NCBI GenBank assembly: GCA_963969395.1
Contig: OZ017795.1
Location: forward strand, 7,502,001-7,566,000
DNA from: Pseudoscleropodium purum
Lineage: Eukaryota; Streptophyta; Bryopsida; Hypnales; Brachytheciaceae
DNA length: 64,000 nucleotides
Direction: 5' to 3'
This document shows positions 24,442 through 36,999 of the stretch, one piece after another (positions within the stretch are counted from its first letter, which is position 1; each line of letters starts with the position of its first letter). Made by a program: the position numbers and the translations under genes. The notes beneath the pieces were generated by a model. The model was given only the letters and a program-made list of their open reading frames with translations, was not told where the DNA came from and ran no database searches.

Positions 24442-27166
24442 ATGGTTAAAGCTATTGGACACCGGACTCTTTCATGCAGACCCACATCCTGGCAATCTGA
24501 TCCGCACACCGGAGGGAAAATTGGCCATTCTAGATTTTGGTAATCCTACCTCTTTCAATTTGCTAGACTTCATTTATTTGGACCTTCAATAGTTTTGTGT
24601 CTATGAAGTGGACCATATTGTATGACCTCGTCTTTTTCCCGTTGTCTGCTTTACAGGCCTTATGACTCAAATCACTGATAATCAGAAGTACGGAATGATC
24701 GAAGCCATATCGCACTTGATTCATCGAGATTATGAGGCCATTGTGGAAGACTTCGTTCTTTTAGACTTTATTCCAGAAGGCGTCAACCTAGCGCCAATTA
24801 TGCCAGTGCTTGCGAAAGTGTTTGATCAAGCCTTAGAAGGTGGAGGTGCGAAGAACATTAATTTCCAAGATCTGGCTGCAGACTTGGCGCAGATTACTTT
24901 TGATTACCCTTTCCGAATTCCACCATACTTTGCCCTTATTATCCGTGCTATTGGTGTTCTCGAAGGAATCGCTTTAGTCGGCAATTCGGATTTTGCTATT
25001 GTTGATGAGGCGTATCCATACATTGCTCAAGTAAGTCCGTTTTATCATATTCATAGGAAATTCTATTGTTTGCTTATTTTTTCACAACTCATGATTCATT
25101 GAAAGGAGTTCAGTTCTGCAGCATTGTGCGGGAATTGGTATTTGTGATTCATCTGATGTTATTATTATACATTGTACCTGCATAGTAACGCAAAATGAAA
25201 TATCAATGTCTACATAGTGGTTGTTTGTTAGTTGAAGTGAACCATGATGATTTCAGAGCTGTGCTTTCAACAATTTTGACACTTGGAACATCAAAGTTCT
25301 GAGCAGATTTGACCTCCCTGCCTTTTCACTGTAGCTACGCTGTGGGTTGGCAGTAACTACACTTGCCTATAATAGTTGGTTGAGTACCAAGGCTTTCATT
25401 CAAGGTGTGAGGATTTGTACCAGAGGAACATGTCAAAGAATCGGATCAGCTTAGATACCCTGATTCTTCTTTGATTAGCATTTGAACCGAAGGTGTCCGC
25501 AGCTCCTCTCACGATTGTTATGGAAGTGCAGAGTGAGATACTGAGAAAATATATTTGGTGTGCAGAGGTTATTAACCGACCCGTCGCCTAGATTAAGGGA
25601 GGCTTTGCGTTACACCATCTATGGACGAAACTCAGATTTTGATGCAGAAAGGTTCATTGACATTATGGAAGCATTTGAGTCGTTTACGGTAGCGGCCAAG
25701 AGTGGTGGAGGCGACGAAATGCAAGGGAATCGTGCCTTCTCAGGTGCAGTTTCTAGGAAGTCCCTCGGTGGTTCTGTCGCTCTGCAGCAACAGAGCGGTG
25801 TACAGACTCGGGCTGCCTTGAACTTTCTGATTTCAGAGCAGGGCGAGTTTTTCCGAGAATTCATATTGGACGAGGTATTTTCAAATTCTTGCTTAAATTC
25901 TGGAGTTTTGAGATTGGTATACATAACCCTGTCGCCTTTCAACAAGAAGGGAACAAGAACCATATTAGTGAAATGTTCTTGAGACACCTTCACCCCGTGG
26001 TTTTGAAAATGGCTAGTAAAAATCAGATGGGGCCAAATTTTATATGACTAGAATCAGTGAAGAACGTTGCATGTTTGATCCTAAAGAAGTCCCCATACTG
26101 AACTACTCAAAGTTTCCAAAATAAATCATCAGGCAGAATTTGGGCCTGTTCATCCTTCCAGGGTTAGTTCCATTTGGCTTGTCACTTAGTTAGGAACATT
26201 TGAGACAATTCTGAAATTCCTATTTAGTACAAAATCTGGTTATGGACTTTGAGACCATAGTGTTTTGGGTGATGGTTTTGTAATTGCAGGTCGTAAAGGG
26301 AATTGATGCCGTGACACGGGAGGAATTGGCTAGAGTGGTGGTGTCTCTGGGTCTCCAAAGATTTGATCCTTTTATAAATTCCTTGCTTCTACCTGCTTTT
26401 CGGAAACCGGTGTCAGTAGTACCCATTGTCACACGAGAAGATGAGGTTGTTCTCAACAACATGCGGCGGATAATGGCATTCCTTTCAGCTGGCTCTCCTG
26501 CAGCACGGTCTATCTCAACACAGGTATGTAGCTGGTGATTTGTTAGCATCTTTCAGCAGAACATCTAGGGGAAGAAACTTTATTTCTAGAAGCGGCACTG
26601 AAGGGTTTAACTTACTTTGATGAAGTTTTTATATTTAGGTTTTGTGCTTTCTTTGGGTATCTTGTCTGACATGTATTCAGCATTACCCTTCATAATAATT
26701 TTCAGGGTGGCCTTGTGACACCTTGGAATTTCCCTGCTTGGGTATCCATGATGCCCATTCTTTCATTTTTTGATTTTATGATATCCATGATTCAATGAGA
26801 GGAAGGTTTAGGGATGTAAAAGATCAACATGATGTGAGCATAAATGCACATGGTTGCATATGAGTGGCTGTACAACCAAGCAAGAAACAGTACTTTGCCA
26901 ATGCAGTATCATAGCATTTGTAAATAGAAAGGCCTTTGTGCTTTAATGGTTAAAGAATGTTATACTTGATGTCCCTGAGTGTGCAAGGTACTAATAATTT
27001 GTGTACTTCATGCAATGTGGGCATGCAGGGAGAAGTGAACATCTCAGAAGTGATGAGAGATTTAATGCCCGTTCTTCCAGATTTTGCAAGAAACATTCTT
27101 CCTGAACTCATCAGCCGACTCACATCTCGTGTCGCAGCTCGCACCTTACGTGAAATCTTTTTATAG
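20794..27166 (+). CDS. ABC1K3: ABC1 atypical kinase, plastid (plastoglobule) type, ABC1K3-like
   Basis: Member of the ABC1/ADCK/UbiB atypical kinase family; plant ABC1K3 is linked to plastoglobules and prenyl-quinone metabolism. Thirteen exons: 20794-21111, 21669-21812, 22186-22362, 22803-22946, 23045-23150, 23294-23442, 23625-23750, 23861-24004, 24452-24539, 24657-25030, 25566-25874, 26290-26523, 27029-27166; 816 residues, in phase throughout. Ser/Arg-rich N-terminus fits a transit peptide. Family signatures: KLGQ (235-238), alanine loop AAASLGQVY (295-303), catalytic AVKVQRP (K317), HADPHPGN (D446, N451), LDFG (D464). The C-terminal region ([20 protein letters not shown], then a predicted helical tail) favours ABC1K3 over ABC1K1, but I cannot run the comparison. 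Intron 6 has a GC donor; intron 8 has a GT microsatellite next to its acceptor. The long N-terminus, including an Asn-Gly-Ala repeat, is probably lineage-specific. Confidence 0.92.
20997..21085 (+). repeat. in-frame Asn-Gly-Ala coding repeat in ABC1K exon 1
   Basis: Imperfect units of AATGGNGCTGC and similar repeat about six times and encode [20 protein letters not shown] sequence around residues 68-97. It lies between the putative transit peptide and the conserved domain. Confidence 0.7.
24411..24440 (+). repeat. (GT)15 microsatellite in ABC1K intron 8
   Basis: Uninterrupted GT dinucleotides ending 11 bases before the 3' splice site at 24450-24451. They occupy the place of the usual polypyrimidine tract. 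Confidence 0.95.
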
Positions 27167-27450
27167 TTGGATCCTTCTGCGGATTCTACCTATGTTAGAC
27201 TAACTTACTTTAGACCATTACAGATTTACACTGGGTACTGTTCTACGAGGCTCATATGGTACATGAGCAATCACAGTTCCCCACCATTTGTACTGTACAT
27301 CATTAGATAAAGGTAGTGAGAAACCATAGGAGCATGCCAGGCACAAATTTCAAGTGCTGCTGGGTATTTCCAGAACTGTATTTTTATCGCTATTTGTTCA
27401 GCGTACTACAGCTACGGTGTGACCAGAATGTGAAAAGATTCAACTCTGTA
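27167..27450 (+). other. probable 3' UTR of ABC1K
   Basis: Non-repetitive sequence after the stop codon, similar in composition to the gene. No clear polyadenylation signal was fixed. Confidence 0.35.
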
Positions 27451-27722
27451 CTTTGTCTCTTAGAATTTGCATTGATTGTGTGTTTGACCTGGTGAACCAA
27501 AGATCCTTTCTCTTCTCTGAGTTATTTAGCTACTCTAATTATCCTGAAATTGGTCTTCAAAGGCCTTCATTTCGCAGGAGAATATTTCATACAGTGGGGG
27601 AGTCATGGGTTGCTCTACCACCTTACTCCCAACTTGGTGATGAATGGGAGCCGAGTCTTTCTTTTCTCCTTTTCTTAGAAAGCCCGAGGGCAACTCAAAT
27701 TGAACATGTGGAACAAAGTACC

Positions 27723-28240
27723 TTAGTGGCATGGAAAACCAACTAATTTACAAAAACAAGGCGGGTCAATAACCTCAGGGCAGCGCTTATGAGCATGAAT
27801 ACCACGCCAAGCAGCCAAGCCAGCAAGAGCAGTGGCAGTCCACGCTTGAGTCATAAGACGAGCAATAGCGAGTTCACTTAGGAAAAAAGAAACATCCCAT
27901 CTCACCTGCCAAGTAAACCAAATGAAGGAGCAACACCGAAAGTCCCACGGCCGGTCATGATAAGAGTACTTGGCTGCAGCAGTACACTCCGAAGGGGAAG
28001 TCACAAGCGCCGAGGAGCGCCTCTTGCAACGAGACCAAGTCTTCACCATCAGCAACAAAATAGCGAACAAAATGCGGTCCAGGACCATAAGAAGAGAAGT
28101 AGGTGCTCTCTCAAAGATCCTTCCCAAAACGGATGGCTCGCGCTCGTCCGTCGCAGCAAAAAACGAAAGCCTGGGTATGGAGCAAAGCAAAGGAAGGAGG
28201 AATATTGGAGTCCGGTTACCGGCATTCACCACGTTTACTT
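27723..28240. other. orphan GC-richer island with overlapping open frames
   Basis: A 169-codon frame on the minus strand (27723-28232) overlaps a 131-codon frame (27957-28352) and a 90-codon frame (27970-28242) on the plus strand. None shows a motif I recognise. The island stands out from the AT-rich surroundings. It may be a promoter, a non-coding transcript, a gene fragment or a lineage-specific gene. Confidence 0.25.
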
Positions 28241-28487
28241 AAGGGAGACACACCCATTCCCACTCAGTACCCAATTCCGTCTCCCATGTATCAATGGAGT
28301 ACATTCTAGAAAGCAAATGTGCACCATTGGTACACGAGGCACAAACTCTTAAAGGGATGAGTATGGGTTTGTCTACCTTAGTGCACGGGTGTCACCACTT
28401 TGTCCTTCAAGTCTACGCTTAAGCACGGAAGCGGTAAGGTAATTAGTTTGCTCTCTTCCCATAAAAGCCAAGAATTTATCCAATTTA

Positions 28488-28713
28488 TATAAGGTAGAGG
28501 CACCAATGGCATCCTTGTACCCAATGGCGTCCCTTTCTAGGAATGGGAGTCAACCTATAATGCAAATCTAGGTGAATCATACATGGCTTATCATGTCGGT
28601 CAATAATTAATAAGCTCTACTTGGTGTGTCTTCATTTATGTTCTGAAACGATTCCCCTTCCTAGAAAGGGATGCCATTGGGTACAGGGATGCCATTGGTG
28701 CCTATACCTTATG
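28488..28713. repeat. long-armed hairpin (inverted repeat)
   Basis: Arms 28488-28551 and 28650-28713 are near-perfect reverse complements over about 64 bases, separated by about 98 bases. Each arm holds a twofold block based on CCAATGGCATCC. A transcript would fold into a long hairpin. It could be a MITE or a small-RNA precursor. Confidence 0.7.
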
Positions 28714-28719
28714 TTCATC

Positions 28720-31700
28720 CACTTGCAAGTTTCAAGTAATGGGGACACAATCTTATTGCTTCCGTGGATAAGAAGAATTGAGAGTTTAGAGATGCCTTGC
28801 TTAGTGTGCTAGTGATAATGTCATTTGCCTCTACTCTACATGCAAGGAGAACTAGAAAACAACATTTGGAAATACTAGTAATATAGAAAGTGTATGGGCA
28901 CCAAGTGTCATTAGAGGTTGTCACACCTTCTCTGAAGACAAAGTGTCGTTGAAGAATGAGAAGCTCAAGAGAGAAACTCAAAGCCAATTAGGAACTTGAA
29001 ACTATGAAGAAAGTGTGAAATCCCTTTTTTGCTATGTGGAGAAGGACTGTAAAGAATTCGAAAACAATATTGGAGACAGAATGAGGGATGAAGCTGCAAA
29101 ATGCATAAGCACTATGAAACATATGCAATGAAGGTAGAAACACAACAAGCAAGATCTCAAAAGATATACATAAATGAAGGAATTCTCTTCACGCTCAATG
29201 TACACCTCCAGAGTAGAATAATGAACATGGAGAAAACTTTGCAGAAACAATATATTATATAATGGAAGCTCAACAGGAAGCCAATGGGGAGCCACCCACT
29301 ATGCACATGCTCTAAAAAAATGCATAAGTAGTGTAGAAGGTGTGACTTTCCCTTCGGTGTTCTAAGACCATCTTTCTATTAGTGAGCCACTAGATAAAGT
29401 TGAAGCTTTAGCATCCAATATTGAATAGGGGCTAATTTGGAAATTGGGTCCAGAGACATTGGAGTCTCGTTTTGGATATCTAATAAAAGTGAGCATGAAG
29501 AGAACTCTTATGAATAATTGGCCATATTATGAGATGCCAATTTCTAGATTGCAAAAAAAGAGTGTCTAGTGAATCCAACTAAAAGTGTAAGTGCCTAAAG
29601 ACTTCCTTGAAAGAAAAATGAATATCCACATAAATCTTTTTTTTTCTTTCAAAAAGATCTAGGAATAACTTAGGGCCTGTGAGAGTCATCTTAGAGCTTT
29701 TCATCCTCCAAGAAGAAAGAACTTCAAGGTATTGTCATGCTCTTGCTTGTTGATTGGAGGGATATGATGCACTAAGTGCTAGAAGTAGAAATATAGGAAC
29801 AAACAAATGTAGGGTGCCAATAAACCATTGGTGCTAAAAATAATAATTTGATTGATTATATTGGAGTGTATAAAAAATATCATTGGATGTCTTCTAATTA
29901 CAATAGGATCAGAAATATTAGGGTTCATTAGAAAAGAAATAAATTTGACATAAACCCCTTTATATTCATTTTGTGGATCAGAGGTCTTAAATTAAATTGC
30001 CTTATAAGTTGGCTTATTTGTCAAGATGATAAATTTATGAATGTTGGAGATGCTTTTTCATTTTTAGTGTCTTCAGTGATTGTCAGATGCGTTTTAGTTT
30101 TAGGGACACAAAATCAGCAATCTAAAACTGCCATGAGGTTTTGTCTTCAATGTATTTTTCAATCTAGAATTTTCCACTTTGTAAGTCGTCATTGTGTTGC
30201 AAATTTTGTTCAAGCTCAATAATTAGGATTTCATTGGCCCTCCTCTAGACAATGATTAGGTGCATGCCTTTATTAATGAAGAAGCAATAGTGTTGGCTCT
30301 CCTCCCATGCCATGCAAAGAATGGCATAACATTCTGTTTGTCTTTACCAAGTTTATTGCCTTGCGAATTGCCATAGCCAATTTTTTGCACATGGAAAAAC
30401 ACATGGAATCTCTCTTTTAGGTTCGCAATCTAGAAAGAAGGAGATGATTGATGTTATCTAATTAGATTTCAAATATTAGCTTGCCCTATTTTTTTCTTTC
30501 TTATCTGTGTGCATTGTAGGTTGATGTGTGTGAGTACTTGTAGGTCACACTATTGACAAAGGTGTCCATCCCAAAGTTGCAAAAAACCTTGTCCAAGCTA
30601 CATAAGGGGTGGGATGCAATGGAGTTAAAGCTGACTAGAGGAGAGAAACTACGACCAAATAGTTGGATGTGGATCACACCCTCCCAATGCATCACTTGAG
30701 GCTATTTTTTGGGTTCCAAGATAATTTTGCACTTACATTTTCTTTATCACCACCTACATGTCATGTTGCATTTTGGGCTCTTTAGTTTTGTATTACCTAT
30801 TGCTATTGCTACCATGTAGAGATTGTTGAATCATGTTGCTTATATTGTTGTTTTCATGGCATTTCAATGATACCACTCCTTCTCTTATGTAACATAGGTG
30901 GTGGAACCCATACCTAGTTGTTGAAATCATTTTACAAAGAATTTAGCATTTTGGCAACTTCTATTTTGGTTTTGTGGTTGATTCATGTTTTGTAAAAGTT
31001 ATGGTTGTATATGTTTGACTTTAGCATGTTAGAATTTTGCAAATTCTTTACTATTGCAATAACTTTTCTCAAACTTTACATTATTTGCATAGTTCAGTTT
31101 CTCATTGTGTTCTTAAACACAACTTATGCATTCTATTCTACATTGTTAATCCCTGGTAATGTGCATGTGATTTTCTGGCTTGCAACAACAATGAAGAGTT
31201 GAATTATTAAATGCATGGTGGTGTTTCAAAATCTTAGGAAGGTTGAAGTTAAATCTGCAACATTTGCCACAACCTCTATATGCCTAAGGCTTGACAACTC
31301 TTCTATTGTCGTTATTATGTGAGTTGAAGCTACTAAATGCTACACCATGAAGCCACCTACATTAGCTCAGATTAGAAACAATTGCACTAAAGCCTTGTAG
31401 CTAAGTTAGAGAACGTGAAATGTCATCCCAGTTAATTTGATGGCAAGGTAGTTGGTAGGTTTTGTAATATCCAATAGAGGTTGAATAAGGGTAGGAGACT
31501 TTTGTCATGTCTAATATTGGGCCAATAAAAAGAAGAACAATCTAAGTTACTTCAAATTAAAGATGCTTTGATCCCATGTATTCAAATGACACCAAAACTT
31601 CATTGCTAAATAATATTATGTGAATTTAAAACTCTTTACATAATATCTAACAATTCTTCAAATTTAATCACTTACTACAACAATAAATTTTTGCATATTG

Positions 31701-32330
31701 CTATTTATACTTAACAACAAAAATATTGCAACCTAATCCAAAAAAACTCTAAGTTCAAATTAAATATGCCTTATGGCTCTTGGTAATAATTGTTGGAACT
31801 TGAATCACTACTCATATTTCATCCATTAACACCCTCTATGAAACTTTCAAACTTTCTAAACATGGTATTAAAACCACATTGCATGTCATGAACCAAATTG
31901 CAATTACTTACTTCATGCACATTGTTCATACTAAAAAGGGCTAGAAAATTAACACACATACTATTTTATATGACCCACCATAACATCACCCATATCCATG
32001 CCAAATTTCCACATGCTCCATACAAAGCGTAGTCCAAACCTCACCACTTCATAAAATATTATTACTAAAATAAAGAGCCTAGACTTCCTAAAAAAAATAT
32101 GTAATTCTCGAATCACTTCATCAAACCCTAAAGCCATTGATGGAATATATATTGCCAAGTCTAGCTTTCAAGGCAGATTTGTCACCATTCCATTTGATAG
32201 TCAGAAATGTATTACAACTCATAATGTGGCCTCTCTTTCTACACCCTTAGATTTGTAAAAAGTACAAATATGGACATCTGTGATAAACTATTGGACTTGG
32301 TATTATGTCCCATAATGAACAAGCCCTTAG
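28720..32330. other. AT-rich intergenic region, no gene seen
   Basis: Only short frames without family motifs. No repeat matching another part of the window was confirmed here, apart from a (CTT)n-like run near 32366-32390 at its right boundary. Confidence 0.5.
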
Positions 32331-32846
32331 TTTATGTCAATGTTTACAAGATTGGAGTCCTTTCTTTCTCTCTTCTTCTTCTTCTTTCTAAGTAAAGCTT
32401 TACTGCCTGTCCATTTCAATGCCAAGCCCAGAAAAAAAAAAAGTTTCGAAACTGTTAACGTCCCTCTTGCCGGGTCCCGATGCACATGCTCCAAACAGAA
32501 CAACCCAATAGTATTAGAAAGTCTAGAATTCGGTAACCCTAAGTTTGGGATACAGAAATCCTGCGTTAAGGATACAGCTCCGAACTTGAGATTTCTGTGA
32601 ACCCTCACTTTCCGGGGCAGGTTGGATAATCGGAAGTCGTGAAGATGTTGCGAACGCAAATGGTCGACAAGCAACAGGGATCTAAACGATTTTGTGCACT
32701 CGATGTTTTTGTGCACCGAGAGAGAAGGACGTCGATATGAGGCGGCACCATTGGAAGAATATTGTGGTCTGGTTGTTGATGTTGCTTTCCAATTGAGAGG
32801 AGTGTAGCAACTATCAGAGCATTAGAGTAACGCGGAATTTGGAGCT
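32331..32846 (+). promoter_or_regulatory. promoter and leader region of the NAA30-like gene
   Basis: Composition becomes less AT-rich towards the start codon at 32847. It contains a CTT-rich run (about 32366-32390), which may act as a pyrimidine-rich leader element. Open frames on both strands here look like chance frames. Confidence 0.35.
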
Positions 32847-35059
32847 ATGGCGGAGGCAGAGAGACGGGAAGTGGATACGGGGGAGAACGATGGCAAGGTG
32901 GAGGAGAAGCAGGGCAAGAGTGGCCGCGTTGAATATGTTTCGTACAAAGACGAGACGCAGTTGCCGGATATCATGACCTTGATCGACCAGGAGTTGTCGG
33001 AGCCTTACTCGATCTTCACGTACCGCTATTTCATCACTTTGTGGCCGGACCTCTGCTTCATGGTAAGCTCGCTATCTGTGCTCTCGGAATGAGACGCGGA
33101 CGGAAAGATTGGTTCGAAACCCTAGTCGCTTGGGAGATGATGGTGTCTGTTGTGCAATTCAATAATTCGGTTTAGGGTTGATGTGACCTGTTAGGAATCA
33201 TCTATGTTTTTTCAACGGATTTGCTTCCAATTGCGAATGGAGTTTGAGGGGGTTGTCTGGGCTCTGGAACTCTTCGGTCAAGCCCTGTCATGAATACTTA
33301 GAGTAGGCCTGCGAATTCTATTTGGATGTCCTGCTTTCTAACGACAGGTGACTGCGACATAACTATATTATCCTATTTTGCAGTAGAAACCCTAAACTAT
33401 TCGAATTTCTGGACGAGACAGTAGATAACCCTGTTTCCATTCGAAGATCAGGTGGTCACAGAGAGTTAGTCAAGTCATGCTTACACCTCTTGCTAATATG
33501 TCTAATCAAGTGAATGAATAGATGAGTTGCTGTTGGCAACAGGGGTTAGTGTATGAGATTCGTAATGGTTGTGGTGTGCTTTACCTTAGTTTGCCGTTGT
33601 AGCTCTCGTTAGTTCTGTATGGGCTAGTGCTATGTACACTTGAAACGAACCAAGACGATTCCAACTGCTGATCCATGCGTTCGCAGCTTTCTCCTTGATT
33701 TCGTCGCTCGTATATTAGGGGCAGGTGTGGTTTGTTAAGCCACATTATCAAGCTGAATAGGCTCTGTGGAAGCCTCTTATTGGCAGGAAGTCTAGCGGTG
33801 AATGCTTGGCTTGGAAATGATATATGATGTCGTCGGTCTTCCTTTCAATCTGCAAATGCGAGCTTTGCAAGTGCTGTTGATTCACTCTCTATGACTCGCA
33901 TGGGTTATCAGTGGGAGTATTTACAAGGTTGATATTTTGAAATTCCATTGAAATGATGAAATTCGCTGGACAATTTGTTATCTTTTCAGTTGATGGGCAA
34001 TTTCAAGAGTCTGATTCGAACTGCCATTACATTAAGCAACCATTTGTGTCCAACTATCTGAATACTGATTGTAACTCACGTGGTATTTGTAATCAAATGC
34101 TACGCAGCTCACTATGGTTATCGTCCCTATTTGAACAACTGCATCTTTTAGACAATGGGATCAGTATGGCTTGTATCAATGTTCATCCGAATGTGTGATT
34201 TGCAGGCCTTTCACGAAGGTAAGTGCATCGGCACTATTGTCTGCAAGATGGGGCAACACCGGAACACCTTCCGTGGTTATATTGCCATGCTTGTTGTTGT
34301 CAAACAGCACCGAGGAAAGGGCATTGGTAAGCATATCAACGTAAAATTTCGATCATAAACGCATTTCAGTTTTGCATCTCCTTCAGTATATATGAGGTAC
34401 TGACTATAAGATTCATTTTAGTTTCCTTTTTAGAAATATTTAACTCGGGATTGCTTGCATTGTCGTTGAGGAGTTGAATTTCAAGAATCTGCTTTGTTTG
34501 TCATCCAAGTCTTTGGAAAGGAATATTTTCCAAATATCGATGTTCTCTCATACGCTTGAGAGCGTCCTGCAGCTACAGAACTGGTGACTCGCTGTATTCA
34601 AGTCATGCATGATGCCGGATGTGATGAGGTATAACTATGCTAACCCATTTGGGTGAAAAGATTAAAATTTGCTAGAAAAATGTAAGTAGGGTTGTTTGCC
34701 ACCTGCCTATGCACATTCTGTAAGATCGTTTCTCCTTCATGGTGCTGTGATTTTTGATGTATTGGGACTTCTGACAGGTGACTATGGAAGCTGAGGTGAC
34801 GAATTTAGGAGCTCTAGCACTGTATGGCAATCTTGGTTTTATCCGTGCCAAGCGGCTTCACAGATACTATTTGAATGGAGTCGATGCTTACCGCTTGAAG
34901 TTACTCTTTCCACGGCCGTATGACGCCAATAGCATGTTTCTAGAAGGAGGCGGGGGGTACAATTTGGATCCATACCAAGTGCATGACTGCTCACAACATG
35001 ACCACCATGACCACGAGCATCACGATCACCAACATTGTGGTGGTCACGATCACGCTTGA
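32847..35059 (+). CDS. NAA30: N-alpha-acetyltransferase 30 (MAK3, NatC catalytic subunit)
   Basis: GNAT-fold enzyme that acetylates N-terminal Met followed by hydrophobic residues, as the catalytic subunit of NatC in the cytosol. Four exons: 32847-33062, 34206-34326, 34573-34628, 34778-35059; 224 residues, in phase. After a charged ~27-residue leader come family hallmarks: [34 protein letters not shown], the acetyl-CoA loop QHRGKG (106-111), [16 protein letters not shown] and [17 protein letters not shown]. After residue 199 there is an unusual tail with 11 His, 5 Asp and 2 Cys in the last 25 residues. The long first intron (33063-34205) contains three telo-box-like motifs. In Arabidopsis, MAK3 loss impairs photosynthesis and growth; the same role here is inferred. 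Confidence 0.94.
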
Positions 35060-35600
35060 AACATATTTGTCTATTTACAATCATGCATGTGGTTGACAAC
35101 ATTGTTATGAAGAGAGATTGAATATACCAGAGTCGAGTTTTTGGACTGCGTTTTTGCTAATTAGTTTCTCATTTCTCTCTTTTCTTTTTCGAATCCTGTG
35201 TTCTTGAGTTGTAACCTCTCAGATTTAATTGCAAAACGTTAGAAAAACTTCTCATTTGACCCTGAGCTAGGAAACAAGTGCATTCTAACGTTACAACATT
35301 TTTGTAACAATGGTTGACAACAGTACGAAGGACAGCTGCCAGAGGATATATGCTGGTTTGGGCACCCAAGGTGTTGGAAGTCATAGCAGGAGCTTTGATT
35401 CGCTTGCGGTGATCCTTTGTGATGTTCTATAGGCTTGATCCTCGTTCCGAGTTTTCTATGGTGTACGTAGAAACATTCTCAAGATTTGAGAAGATTGGAT
35501 ATTCAGGACATCGCAAGTGTATCGCTAGTTCGATTCAACGCTAATGTGGCACAGTCCCATTCGCAACCTGTCGCCATTACCGTTACAATTTGCAACTCAT
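35060..35600 (+). other. 3' flank of NAA30
   Basis: Moderate-GC sequence, probably including the 3' UTR, before the AT-rich repeats begin near 35640. No other gene seen. Confidence 0.3.
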
Positions 35601-35641
35601 AACCCTTGGATCATGAAGATCAAAGGTTGTCACTGAAAAAT

Positions 35642-35797
35642 TACAATTGGTTACGTATGACAACCTAATTGTTGCTAGTGCAGCTCATTGGCTATCTAAT
35701 ACAAAAAAATTGGAGAATGTACAATTGGTTATGTAATATAACTTAATTGTTGCTAGTATAGCTCATTGGTTATCTAATACAAAAAAATTGGAGAGAC
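35642..35797. repeat. two-copy tandem repeat, period 78 bases
   Basis: Units 35642-35719 and 35720-35797 both start TACAATTGGTTA and end with an ACAAAAAAATTGGAGA block. They differ at only a handful of positions. Confidence 0.85.
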
Positions 35798-36999
35798 ATG
35801 AATGTACCAAAAGGTCAAAGTATCTATTCCCAACAAAATAAGCTAGAGAGTGTATCTCCCAATAATTGGAGGCCTAGAAATTAAAAAATCCTTCAATAGT
35901 AATTTTACACACTTTCTATTTCAAAGTTGGAAATTCATGCAAACCAAAGATTTGAAATTGTTGCTACTAGTTCAAAAAACCATCAAATCAAAAACTATAA
36001 AGTGTATTGGAAAGATAAAGTAGTCTATTTTCAAGATATAAGACATTTGCATGCTGAAAGTTTTGAATGAATACAAGAATTTGGCTATGTATAGCTATAT
36101 GTCTACCATGATTTGGTACTTCCAACTTTAGCACAAATTACAACATTCATTCTATGAGGCATTGGTGAAGTGAGAACTTCAAGTATGTCCTTCAATATCC
36201 CTTTTTATTTTTTTTCCTATTCTTAAGCATAACTCATTCTCATTATGGTTTTCCAATATTTTCTAAAGTTTTTTTTATAGGGTTAAGATCAAGGAAGTTT
36301 ATTAGACATGTTAATTAAGTTCTTTATACCAAGTGAGCAGTATGCACTCTCTTGTGAAGATTGAGATCTCTTAGTGGTAAGTATTTTTTTTTAAATTGGT
36401 CTAATATTCTAATTGATATGATTAGGGGAAGTTAGTAACTATTAAAAGGATGCAAAAAAGTGTATAAATTTATTGAAGGTAACTATATATGACCCATACA
36501 TTTTGAAAATTTCAGATGTAAATATTTTTAAGATTGGTTTTAAGTGCATAGTTGGGAATGGGTGCCTCTACCTTCTTTATCCAAAAATTTAATCATTTTT
36601 AGTAGGCTACCTTATAAATAGGACATGTTCTTTTAGGGTTGATGTTTTCAAGATGCCAAATATATATTCAACATTGATTTTTTAGAGATCTAGCATTAAC
36701 TAGGTGGATTATGATTTCAAGAATTTATTACTAGAGCTACATGGAATAGACAAAATGATTATTATGCAAGGTTCTAAATGAGTTTATTTAGGGACAGGAA
36801 GGATAAGGAAAACTTTCAAAAATAATGATTTGATGTCTAAATTCTTCTGGTGCCATAATTTATTTTGCCAAATAAATCTTCAAATCTACATTCATTTTCC
36901 TTCTAGAGACTCTTAGGGGATAGCATCTCCAACCTTTTAAAATGCATTTCAAGGTCTTAGTATTCAAGTGTGTTAATTAGAACTTTTTTAATTTCCTAC

